Notes under the pieces: model-generated
Seen by the model: the letters and a program-made list of their open reading frames with translations, nothing else
What the model was told of the DNA's origin: nothing
Databases searched by the model: none
Source of the DNA: Acidimicrobiaceae bacterium
Lineage (GTDB): Bacteria > Actinomycetota > Acidimicrobiia > Acidimicrobiales > Ilumatobacteraceae
Reading direction: 5' to 3'
NCBI GenBank assembly: GCA_020637235.1
Contig: JACJWG010000008.1
Coordinates: 124,001 to 188,000, forward strand
DNA: 64,000 nt
Translations under genes and position numbers: made by a program
Part shown: in pieces, positions 17,191-24,750 of the stretch
Numbering within the stretch: position 1 is the stretch's first letter
Layout of the letters: each line of letters starts with the position of its first letter

Positions 17191-18690
17191 TCAGGTGCGC
17201 TGGTAGTTGGGGGCTTCCTTGGTGATCGTCACGTCGTGCGGGTGGCTCTCCTCTCGTCCGGCGGTGGTCACCTTCATGAATCGTGCACCCGAGCGCAGCG
17301 CGTCGAGCGTGTCGGCGCCGGCGTAGCCCATGCCGCTGCGCAGTCCACCGGCGAGCTGGTACGCGACGTCGCCGAGGGTGCCCGCGTAGGGCACGCGCCC
17401 CTCGATGCCCTCCGGGACGAGCTTGCGCGTGGCGGCACCGACGGCCGTGGCGCTCTGACCGGTCGCATAGCGGTCGGCGCCGAGGCCCTGCATCGCCCCC
17501 ATCGATCCCATGCCCCGGTACGTCTTGTACCGGCGACCTTCGAACAGCTCCTGCTCGCCGGGGCTCTCGTCGGTGCCGGCGAGCACCGACCCGAGCATCA
17601 CCGTCGACGCCCCGGCGGCGATCGCCTTCACCACGTCACCCGAATACGTGATCCCGCCGTCGGCGATGATCGGCACGCCGAGCTGCATCGCTCGTCGGGT
17701 GGTGAACCAGATCGCCGACAACTGCGGCATCCCGGCACCGCTCACCACGCGGGTCGTGCAGATCGAGCCGGCGCCGACACCGACCTTCACGGCGTCGGCC
17801 CCGGCGGCGTGCAACGCCTCGACGCCCTCTTCGGTGACGACGTTGCCGGCCACCACCGGCAGGTCCGGCCAGTTCGACTTGATCCGCTCGATCGCCTTCA
17901 CGACACCGGCCGAGTGGCCGTGCGCGGTGTCGATGGCCACGGCGTCGACACCCATCGCGTACAGCGCGTCGACCCGGTCCTCGAGGTCGGCCCCGACGCC
18001 GACCGCAGCGGCGCACCGCAGGCGGCCCTTGCCGTCGCGGGTGGCGTTCGGGTGGTCCTGGCGCTTCTGGATGTCCTTCACCGTGATCAGGCCGCGCAGC
18101 ACGCCGTCGTCGTCCACCAGTGGCAGCTTCTCGATGCGGTACTTCTGCAGCACCTGCTTCGCCTGCTCGAGCGTGGTGCCGACCGAGGCGGTGATGAGAT
18201 GCTCGCTCGTCATGAACTCGCTCACGGGACGCTCGTAGTCGGCGGGTTCGCAGAAGCGGATGTCGCGATTGGTGAGGATGCCGACGAGACGGCCGGTGTC
18301 GTCGGTGATCGGCACGCCACTGAACCGGAAGCGACGCATGAGGTCCTCGGCGTCGTTCAGGGTGGCGCCCGCGTGCAGGGTGACCGGGTCGGTGATCATG
18401 CCGCTCTGGCTGCGCTTCACCTTCTGAACCTCGGCGGCCTGGTCGGCGATCGCGAGGTTGCGGTGGATGACGCCGATGCCGCCCTCGCGGGCGATTGCGA
18501 TCGCCATCCGTGCCTCGGTCACCTTGTCCATCGCGGCCGACACCAGCGGCAGCGCGAGGTCGATGTCGGCGGCGAAGCGGGCCGTCGTGTCGACGGCATC
18601 GGGCAACACGTTGCTGTACCCGGGCACGATCACCACGTCGTCGAAGGTGAGTGCCTCGAAGCGGTCGAAGAGCTGATCGTTGCTGGCCAT
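17191..18690 (-). CDS. guaB: IMP dehydrogenase GuaB
   Basis: 499 residues. N-terminal barrel start EALTFDDVVIVPGYSNVLPD, two CBS domains at about 95-220, and the catalytic loop GAGSICTTRVVSGAGMPQ whose Cys forms the IMP thioimidate. The flap ends with YRGMGSMGAMQG. It oxidises IMP to XMP with NAD+, the branch point to GMP. ATG 18690 is preceded by AAGGAG. The gene follows purN by 12 bp, closing the purine operon so that both IMP synthesis and its conversion to guanine nucleotides are made together. Confidence 0.97.
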   Translation of the reverse strand: MASNDQLFDRFEALTFDDVVIVPGYSNVLPDAVDTTARFAADIDLALPLVSAAMDKVTEARMAIAIAREGGIGVIHRNLAIADQAAEVQKVKRSQSGMITDPVTLHAGATLNDAEDLMRRFRFSGVPITDDTGRLVGILTNRDIRFCEPADYERPVSEFMTSEHLITASVGTTLEQAKQVLQKYRIEKLPLVDDDGVLRGLITVKDIQKRQDHPNATRDGKGRLRCAAAVGVGADLEDRVDALYAMGVDAVAIDTAHGHSAGVVKAIERIKSNWPDLPVVAGNVVTEEGVEALHAAGADAVKVGVGAGSICTTRVVSGAGMPQLSAIWFTTRRAMQLGVPIIADGGITYSGDVVKAIAAGASTVMLGSVLAGTDESPGEQELFEGRRYKTYRGMGSMGAMQGLGADRYATGQSATAVGAATRKLVPEGIEGRVPYAGTLGDVAYQLAGGLRSGMGYAGADTLDALRSGARFMKVTTAGREESHPHDVTITKEAPNYQRT

Positions 18691-18702
18691 GCGGGGTCTC
18701 CT

Positions 18703-19350
18703 TCAGCTGGGGGTGGCGGCGACGGGACGGGCCCGAGGTGCGCCGGGGTCGCGATCGGCGCAGCGGGTGGCGAGGGTGGTGACGACCAGACGGTGTTCGG
18801 TGGCATGCATCCGTGCGGCGAAGGTGTCGAGGGTGTCGTCGGGTTCGATTTCCACGGCGGCGGCGGCGAGCACCGGTCCGACGTCGACCCCCTCGTCGGG
18901 GACGAGGTGCACCATCACGCCCGACGCCGTGCGCAGGCCCTGCTGGTGCTCGGCGAATGCTCGCTCGATGGCGTGCGTACCGGGCAGCTCGCCGGGCAAC
19001 GCCGGATGCAGGTTGACCACCATGCCGGGGAACCACCCGAGGAAGTTCATCGTCAGGATCCGCATCCAGCCGAGCAGCACCACGTGGTCGGGGGCGAACC
19101 CGCTCACCACGTCGGCGAGGCGGGCGTCGTAGTCGGCGCGCGACTCGCCGGCGCGGCGGCCGACGTGCACGGCGGGCACCCCGGCGGCGTCGGCTCGGGC
19201 GAGCACGCGGGCTTCGGCCTGGTCGCTCACGACGGCGACCACCTGGGCGGGGATCCGTTCGGCGGCGCACGCATCGAGCACCGCTTGAGCGTTGGAGCCG
19301 TTCCCGGAGGCCATCACCACCAGGCGAGCGAGACCGTGTCGTGACTCCAT
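18703..19350 (-). CDS. purN: phosphoribosylglycinamide formyltransferase PurN
   Basis: 215 residues. Starts MESRHGLARLVVMASGNGSNAQ, the S-G-x-G-S-N-x-Q phosphate loop, with the catalytic segment NLHPALPGELPGTHAIE (N-x-H-P-[AS]-L-L-P) and MVHLVPDEGVDVGPVLAA (H-x-V-x-x-x-x-D-x-G-P). It transfers formyl from 10-formyl-THF to GAR. The gene stands directly downstream of the purD-purM fusion, so the chromosomal order PurD-PurM-PurN matches the domain order of the animal GART protein. A 78-bp gap holds its own promoter motif shared with purSL. Confidence 0.95.
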   Translation of the reverse strand: MESRHGLARLVVMASGNGSNAQAVLDACAAERIPAQVVAVVSDQAEARVLARADAAGVPAVHVGRRAGESRADYDARLADVVSGFAPDHVVLLGWMRILTMNFLGWFPGMVVNLHPALPGELPGTHAIERAFAEHQQGLRTASGVMVHLVPDEGVDVGPVLAAAAVEIEPDDTLDTFAARMHATEHRLVVTTLATRCADRDPGAPRARPVAATPS

Positions 19351-19356
19351 GAGCCG

Positions 19357-19403
19357 ACGCTAGGCGCGCGCCCGACCGACCGGACCGAGCTTGAACGAAA
19401 AGT
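19357..19403 (-). promoter_or_regulatory. bipartite promoter/operator upstream of purN
   Basis: On the minus strand ACTTTTCGTTCA (complement of 19392-19403), then 27 bp, then CCTAGC giving the minus-10-like TAGCGT (19357-19362) six bases before purN ATG. The identical 12-mer with the identical 27-bp spacing lies before purSL. Candidate purine operon operator plus leaderless promoter. Confidence 0.6.
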
Positions 19404-19428
19404 TCGCGGATGTCGCGATCCGCACGGG

Positions 19429-21606
19429 TCAGGCGACGAGGTGCACCTGGCGGTCGCCGCCGATCAGCTCGCCGATCACCCAGGTGCGCTCGTCGATCGT
19501 GGCTTGCACGGCGGTGACGTCGGCGGCACGACACACGAGCACCATGCCGATGCCCATGTTGAGGGTGCGGTAGAGCTCGTGGGTGTCGAGGCTGGTGCAC
19601 ACCTGGCGGACGAGGTCGAACAGCGGTGGCACGGGCCAGCTGCCGAGACGCACCTCCGCGGCCACCCCGTCCGGCAACACGCGTGGCAGGTTCTCGGGCA
19701 GGCCGCCGCCGGTGATGTGGGCGAGCGCCTTCACCTTCCGCGTGGCGAGCGCGGCGCGCAGCACGGGCAGGTAGTTGCGGTGCGGGACGAGCAGCGTCTC
19801 ACCGAGCGGGCGGTCGAAGCCGGCCGGTGTGGCGTCCATCGGCAGCCACGAGAACACCTTCCGCAACAGCGAGTATCCGTTCGTGTGCGGGCCGTTCGAG
19901 GCGACCCCGATCAACACGTCGCCAGCCTCGACGTCGGGCGTGGGCAGGAGATCGGCGCGGTCGACCACACCGACGAGCGTGCCCGCGATGTCGAACGCGC
20001 CGGGTGCGTACACGCCCGGCATCTCTGCGGTCTCGCCGCCGAGCAACACGCACCCCGCCGCCTCGCACGCCGCTGCCATCCCCGTGACCACTTCGGCGAC
20101 CTGCGTGGCATCGAGCGTGCTGGCGGCGATGTAGTCGAGGAAGAACAGCGGAGTCGCCCCCTGCACGAGCACGTCGTCGATGCAGTGGTTGACGATGTCG
20201 ATCCCGACCCCGCGGTAGCGGCCGAGGCGCGCGGCGAGCTCGACCTTCGTGCCCACCCCGTCGGTGCTCGCGACGAGCACGGGGTCGTCCATCGCCTTGA
20301 TCGCGGCGGCGCTGAAGGCTCCGCCGAAGCTACCGACCCCGGCGAGCACGGCAGGGGTGTGGGTGCGCTCGACGGCGGTCTTCATGCCGGCGACGGCGCG
20401 GGCGCCCTCGTCGATGTCGACGCCGGCGGCTGCGTACGACGCGAGTGCGGCCGGCACGGCGCGCCAGCCGATGTCGCGACGCACCTGCATGCCGTCGAAG
20501 TGGATGCCGGACATTCGCGTGTACGCCGCGTCGCGGGCCGCGGCGAGGTCGGCCCCGAGGCCGGTCACGGCGAGTACCCGGCCGCCGGTGACGGTGGTGC
20601 CGTCGAGGCCGGCGCGGAACACGAGCGCGTCGGCGGTGTCGGGCGCGTCGAGACCGTCGACGTGGCCGCCGGTGCGGGGTTCCCCGGGATACCCGGGTGC
20701 GGCCGCGACGACCGTGCACGACGAGCCCTCGCGCACGACGACGTCGACGGCGTCGAGTCGTCCCTCGCAGCACGCGAGCGCCAGCTGGGCGAGGTCGCTC
20801 TGCAACAGCGGCAGCACGGCCTGCGTCTCGGGATCGCCGAAGCGGCAGTTGAACTCGAGCAGCTTCGGTCCGTCGTCGGTGAGCATCAGCCCGGCGTAGA
20901 GCACGCCGACGTACCGTTCGCCCTTGGCGGCCATGTGGTCGAGCACGGGCTGCACGAAGCGCTTCGTCAGCTCCTCCGCGTCGTACGGCACGGGCGCTGG
21001 GGCGTAGGCGCCCATCCCGCCGGTGTTGGGCCCGGCGTCGCCGTCGGCGATTCGCTTGTGGTCCTGCGCGAGCGGCAGGGGGCGGGCGATGCGACCGTCG
21101 CACAGTGCGAGCAGACTGCACTCGGGGCCGGTGAGACGCTCCTCGAGCACGATCGGGCCCTGGTCGGCCAGTGTGCGGATCGCAGCGTCGGTGTCGGCCG
21201 GGGTGTCGGGCACGATGACGCCCTTCCCCGCCGCCAGACCATCGGCCTTCACGACCACCGGCCGCTCCAACGTTCGCCACCACTTCAGCGCGTCGTGCGC
21301 GTCGTCGGTGCGGAAGAACGCCGGCGACGGGATGCCGAGTTCGTGGGCGAGCGCGCGGGTGAAGCCCTTCGAGCTCTCGAGGCGCGCGAGCGACGCGCTC
21401 GGGCCGAAGCAGGCCACACCCGCAGCGGCACACGCATCGGCGGTGCCGGCGACGAGCGCCGACTCGGGTCCGACGATCACGAGGTCGACGTCGCGGTCTC
21501 GCGAGGCGTCGAACGCCGGCTCGACCCGCACCTGGTGTCCGTGCTGCCGGCATGCCCACGCGATGGCCGATTCGCGGCCGCCGCTTCCCACCACCAGCAC
21601 GCGCAT
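19429..21606 (-). CDS. purD-purM: bifunctional PurD-PurM fusion (GAR synthetase / AIR synthetase)
   Basis: One uninterrupted frame of 725 residues. Residues 1-383 are PurD: MRVLVVGSGGRESAIAW, ATP-grasp KADGLAAGKGVI (120-131), NTGGMGAYAP (194-203) and LLEFNCRFGDPETQ. Residues 386-725 are PurM, beginning SYAAAGVDIDEG, with ASTDGVGTK (446-454) and GGETAEMPGVY. The PurD N-domain is about 25-30 residues shorter than usual and lacks the A-P-G-N-x-G loop. A GTG codon at V384 could allow some independent PurM. Start ATG overlaps the purF stop as TGATG. Together the domains make steps 2 and 5 of IMP synthesis. Confidence 0.93.
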   Translation of the reverse strand: MRVLVVGSGGRESAIAWACRQHGHQVRVEPAFDASRDRDVDLVIVGPESALVAGTADACAAAGVACFGPSASLARLESSKGFTRALAHELGIPSPAFFRTDDAHDALKWWRTLERPVVVKADGLAAGKGVIVPDTPADTDAAIRTLADQGPIVLEERLTGPECSLLALCDGRIARPLPLAQDHKRIADGDAGPNTGGMGAYAPAPVPYDAEELTKRFVQPVLDHMAAKGERYVGVLYAGLMLTDDGPKLLEFNCRFGDPETQAVLPLLQSDLAQLALACCEGRLDAVDVVVREGSSCTVVAAAPGYPGEPRTGGHVDGLDAPDTADALVFRAGLDGTTVTGGRVLAVTGLGADLAAARDAAYTRMSGIHFDGMQVRRDIGWRAVPAALASYAAAGVDIDEGARAVAGMKTAVERTHTPAVLAGVGSFGGAFSAAAIKAMDDPVLVASTDGVGTKVELAARLGRYRGVGIDIVNHCIDDVLVQGATPLFFLDYIAASTLDATQVAEVVTGMAAACEAAGCVLLGGETAEMPGVYAPGAFDIAGTLVGVVDRADLLPTPDVEAGDVLIGVASNGPHTNGYSLLRKVFSWLPMDATPAGFDRPLGETLLVPHRNYLPVLRAALATRKVKALAHITGGGLPENLPRVLPDGVAAEVRLGSWPVPPLFDLVRQVCTSLDTHELYRTLNMGIGMVLVCRAADVTAVQATIDERTWVIGELIGGDRQVHLVA

Positions 21607-23057
21607 CAGGCGAGCACCCCCTCGAAGCCGAGCTTCGGTTGGGCCTGGCCCACCTCGATCGGGTAGCGGCCGGTGAAGCACGCGTCGCAGTACCCGGCGG
21701 TGACGTCGCCGGCGATGGCGCGCATCATGCCGTCGAGCGACAAGAACGCGAGGGAATCGGCACCGATGTGTTCGCGCATCTCGTCGACGGTGAGCCGGGC
21801 GGCCATCAGGTCGTCGTCGTGTCCCATGTCGACACCGAAGTGGCACGCGTGGGTGATCGGCGGGCAGGTGATCCGCAGGTGCACTTCGGTGGCACCGGCC
21901 TCCCTCAGCAGACGCACCAGCGGGCCGGCGGTGGTGCCGCGCACCATCGAGTCGTCGATCATCACCACCCGCTTGCCGGCGAGGTTCTCGGTGAGGGCGT
22001 TGAACTTGAGCGCCACCCCTCGCTCGCGCAGATCCTGGGTGGGCTCGATGAACGTCCGGCCGATGTAGCGGTTCTTGATCAGCCCGTCGTTGTGCGGGAT
22101 GCCGCTGGCCCGGCTGTAACCGATCGCTGCCGGGATGCTGCTGTCGGGCACAGGGATCACCACGTCGGCCGGAACGCCGTGCTCGCCGGCGAGTTCCTCG
22201 CCGAGTCGCTGGCGGACGTGGTGGATGTTGCGGCCGGCCCACACGCTGTCGGGGCGACTGAAGTACACGAACTCGAACGTGCAGCGGGCGCTGGCAGCCG
22301 CCGGGGCGAGCGCTGCCCGCCGCTGGATCTCGGCGCCGCGCAGGGTGACGATCTCGCCGGGTCGGACCTCGTCGATGTCGAGGCAGCCGAGGGTGTTGAG
22401 CGCGCAGGTCTCCGACGCCACGGCCCAGCCGCCGTGCGGCAGGCGACCGACGCTCATCGGTCGGAACCCCCACGGGTCGCGCACCGCGATCACCCGGTCG
22501 GCGGCCAGCATCACCAACGAGTACGCCCCCTTCCACGCCGGCAGGGTGCGCTCCACCCGCTCCTCCCACGTGCGGCCGCCGGCGGCGGCGAGCATGAGCG
22601 TCATCACCTCGGTGTCGCTGGTGGCGGTGAGCCCGAACCCCTTGTTCAGCAGCTCTTCCCGCAACGCGGGCGCGTTGACGAGGTTGCCGTTGTGCGCCAC
22701 GGCGAGCGGGCCGTGCATCGTCTCGACGAGGAACGGCTGCACGTTGCGCACCGCGTTCGCGCCGGTGGTGCTGTAACGCGTGTGGCCGATCGCGTGGTAC
22801 CCGCTGAGCGGTGCGAGCGCGTCGGGGGTGAACACGTTCGCGACGAGGCCGGCGTCCTTGTGGAGACGCGCCCGGTTGCCGTCGCTCACCGCGATGCCAG
22901 CGGCCTCCTGGCCTCGGTGCTGCAGGGCGAACAGGCCGAAGAACGTGGTCTGGGCCACGCCCTCGCCGTGCGGCGTGGACACGCCGAACACGCCGCACTC
23001 GTCGTGAGGTGTGTCGTCGTCGAGTGGCGTCGCGGCGAGCGGGATGCGGCGGGTCAT
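21606..23057 (-). CDS. purF: amidophosphoribosyltransferase PurF
   Basis: 483 residues. A 20-residue propeptide precedes Cys21 in DECGVFGV, the glutaminase nucleophile after processing, as in the Bacillus-type enzyme. FALQHRGQEAAGI and RYSTTGANAVRNVQPF belong to the glutaminase domain; VVMIDDSMVRGTTAGPLVRLL is the PRPP-binding motif. Cys residues in CPPITHACHF and YCDACFTGRYP are in positions used for the 4Fe-4S cluster of this subclass. It commits PRPP to purine synthesis. ATG 23057 overlaps the purC stop (ATGA). Confidence 0.96.
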   Translation of the reverse strand: MTRRIPLAATPLDDDTPHDECGVFGVSTPHGEGVAQTTFFGLFALQHRGQEAAGIAVSDGNRARLHKDAGLVANVFTPDALAPLSGYHAIGHTRYSTTGANAVRNVQPFLVETMHGPLAVAHNGNLVNAPALREELLNKGFGLTATSDTEVMTLMLAAAGGRTWEERVERTLPAWKGAYSLVMLAADRVIAVRDPWGFRPMSVGRLPHGGWAVASETCALNTLGCLDIDEVRPGEIVTLRGAEIQRRAALAPAAASARCTFEFVYFSRPDSVWAGRNIHHVRQRLGEELAGEHGVPADVVIPVPDSSIPAAIGYSRASGIPHNDGLIKNRYIGRTFIEPTQDLRERGVALKFNALTENLAGKRVVMIDDSMVRGTTAGPLVRLLREAGATEVHLRITCPPITHACHFGVDMGHDDDLMAARLTVDEMREHIGADSLAFLSLDGMMRAIAGDVTAGYCDACFTGRYPIEVGQAQPKLGFEGVLA

Positions 23058-24046
23058 GCGGGGTCTCCGTGGCCGGCGCGCTCGGCGGCGCGCGCGAGGT
23101 GGGGGGCGAGATGTCGTCGGATGCGATCGGCGATCGGCGTGGCACCCGGCACGAACGCCTGCCCGGTGAGCCGTTCGTAGGCCGACGCGTATCGGCTGGA
23201 CGCGGCGGCGATCACCTCGGCCGGCAGCGTGGGCGGATCGCCGTCGCCGTCGTAGCCGAGATCGATCAGCGCGCGGCGGACGAGTTCCTTGTCGAGGCTC
23301 TCGGGTTCGTCACCGGCGGCGAGGCGTGCCTCGTAGCTGTCGGCCACCCAGTAGCGCGACGAGTCGGGTGTGTGCACCTCGTCGATGAGCAGCAGTTCGC
23401 CGGTGTCGACCGCGAGGCCGAACTCGTACTTGGTGTCGGCGAGGACGAGCCCGGCTCGTTCGGCCGCGGCGCGACCGCGGGCGAACAGTGCGAGCGCGAC
23501 CGCCTGCACCTCGTCCCACAGCGCGTCGGCCACCAGACCGGCGGACACCACGCCGGCGCAGGTGATCGGCTCGTCGTGGCCGCCGTGCAGCGCCTTCGTG
23601 GTGGGGGTGACGATCGCAGCCGGCAGCGTCGTGTTCTTCCGCAGTCCGTCGGGGAAGTCGTAGCCGTAGATCGTGCGAGCGCCGTCGGCGTACTGGCGCC
23701 ACAGCGACGTCGAGGTGACGCCCGTGATGCACCCGCGCACCACCACTTCCACCGGCAGTGGGTTCGCTGCCCGGCCGATCGTCACGTTCGGGTCGGGTAC
23801 CTCGAGCAGATGGTTCGACACGATGTCGCGGGTGTGTTCGAACCACCAGGCCGCCAACTGGTTGAGCACCTGTCCCTTGTGCGGGACGCACGCGATGACC
23901 CGGTCGAACGCCGACAGCCGGTCGGTCGTGACGAACAGGCGCTCGGTGGGTGACAGTTCGTACGACACCCGCACCTTGCCGGCCCGCCGGTCGGGGAGGG
24001 GCAGCGCGATGTCGTCGAGCACCTCGGGCGACGCCGACGGCGTCAT
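23054..24046 (-). CDS. purC: SAICAR synthase PurC
   Basis: 330 residues, the longer form of the enzyme. GKVRVSYEL is the ATP-binding start; RLSAFDRVIACVPHKGQVLNQL, VRGCITGVTSTSLWRQY and LADTKYEFGLAVDTGELLLIDEVHTPDSSRYW are family hallmarks, the last with the catalytic Asp and Glu residues. It joins aspartate to CAIR. ATG 24046 shares one base with the purQ stop (TGATG); GTG 24049 immediately before is an alternative with a four-base overlap. purB is not in the window, and no purE/purK either. Confidence 0.95.
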   Translation of the reverse strand: MTPSASPEVLDDIALPLPDRRAGKVRVSYELSPTERLFVTTDRLSAFDRVIACVPHKGQVLNQLAAWWFEHTRDIVSNHLLEVPDPNVTIGRAANPLPVEVVVRGCITGVTSTSLWRQYADGARTIYGYDFPDGLRKNTTLPAAIVTPTTKALHGGHDEPITCAGVVSAGLVADALWDEVQAVALALFARGRAAAERAGLVLADTKYEFGLAVDTGELLLIDEVHTPDSSRYWVADSYEARLAAGDEPESLDKELVRRALIDLGYDGDGDPPTLPAEVIAAASSRYASAYERLTGQAFVPGATPIADRIRRHLAPHLARAAERAGHGDPA

Positions 24047-24750
24047 CACACGTTCCTCGCGTGGTCGACGCCGTTGCGGAACAGCTGCAGTCCGAGCCCG
24101 CCCCCGCCGCCGCGGGTGTGATGCGGGTGCTGGCGGGCGATGACGTGGTTCTCCGGGTGGGGCATCAAGCCGAGCACCACCCCGGTGGGGTCGCAGACCC
24201 CGGCGATGTCACCGGCCGAGCCGTTCGGGTTGCGTCGATAGCGCAGCGCCGCCTGGCCGGCCTGTTCGAGTGCCTCGACGTCGGGGTGCACGTAGCGGCC
24301 CTCGCCGTGCGCGATGGGGCAGTCGATCGGCTCGACGTCCCGTGTCCACACACAGGCGGCCGGTCGCGGATCGAGGGTCACCCACTCGCACTGGAACCGA
24401 CCCGAGGCGTTGTGGCCGAGTGCGCCGGGCAGCAGGCCGGCCCGCACGAGGGTCTGGAAGCCGTTGCAGATGCCGATCACCGGGCGGCCGGCGGCCACGA
24501 GTTCGCGCAGTTGGTCGCCGATGCCGTGTTCGACCCCGAGCGCGAACACCCGGCCGGCGCCGAGGGCGTCGGCGTGGCTGAAGCCGCCGGCCACCACCAC
24601 CAACTGGGCCGTGCGCAGCCCGGTCATGTCGTCCGCGAGGTCGAGCATCGATGCGATGTGTGCGTCGGCGCCGGCCACTTCCAAGGCGTAGGCCACATCG
24701 TGGTCGCGGTTGGTGCCGGGCGCCTGCAGCACCAGTGCCCTCGGCCTCAT
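24046..24750 (-). CDS. purQ: FGAM synthase glutaminase subunit PurQ
   Basis: 234 residues, class I glutamine amidotransferase. Nucleophile elbow PVIGICNGFQTLVRAGLLPG and C-terminal MPHPENHV supply the Cys and His-x-Glu; QAPGTNRDHDVAYA is the PurQ N-terminus. A glycine-rich HTRGGGGGLGLQLF loop near the end is longer than usual. It feeds ammonia to the synthetase subunit encoded just upstream; ATG 24750 overlaps that stop by four bases. Confidence 0.95.
   Translation of the reverse strand: MRPRALVLQAPGTNRDHDVAYALEVAGADAHIASMLDLADDMTGLRTAQLVVVAGGFSHADALGAGRVFALGVEHGIGDQLRELVAAGRPVIGICNGFQTLVRAGLLPGALGHNASGRFQCEWVTLDPRPAACVWTRDVEPIDCPIAHGEGRYVHPDVEALEQAGQAALRYRRNPNGSAGDIAGVCDPTGVVLGLMPHPENHVIARQHPHHTRGGGGGLGLQLFRNGVDHARNV

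Noticed and set aside
19429..20457. Separate purM gene starting at GTG 20455-20457
   Set aside because: Possible as an internal start, but there is no stop, no ribosome binding site of note and the PurD C-terminus runs straight into PurM, so a fusion is the simpler call.
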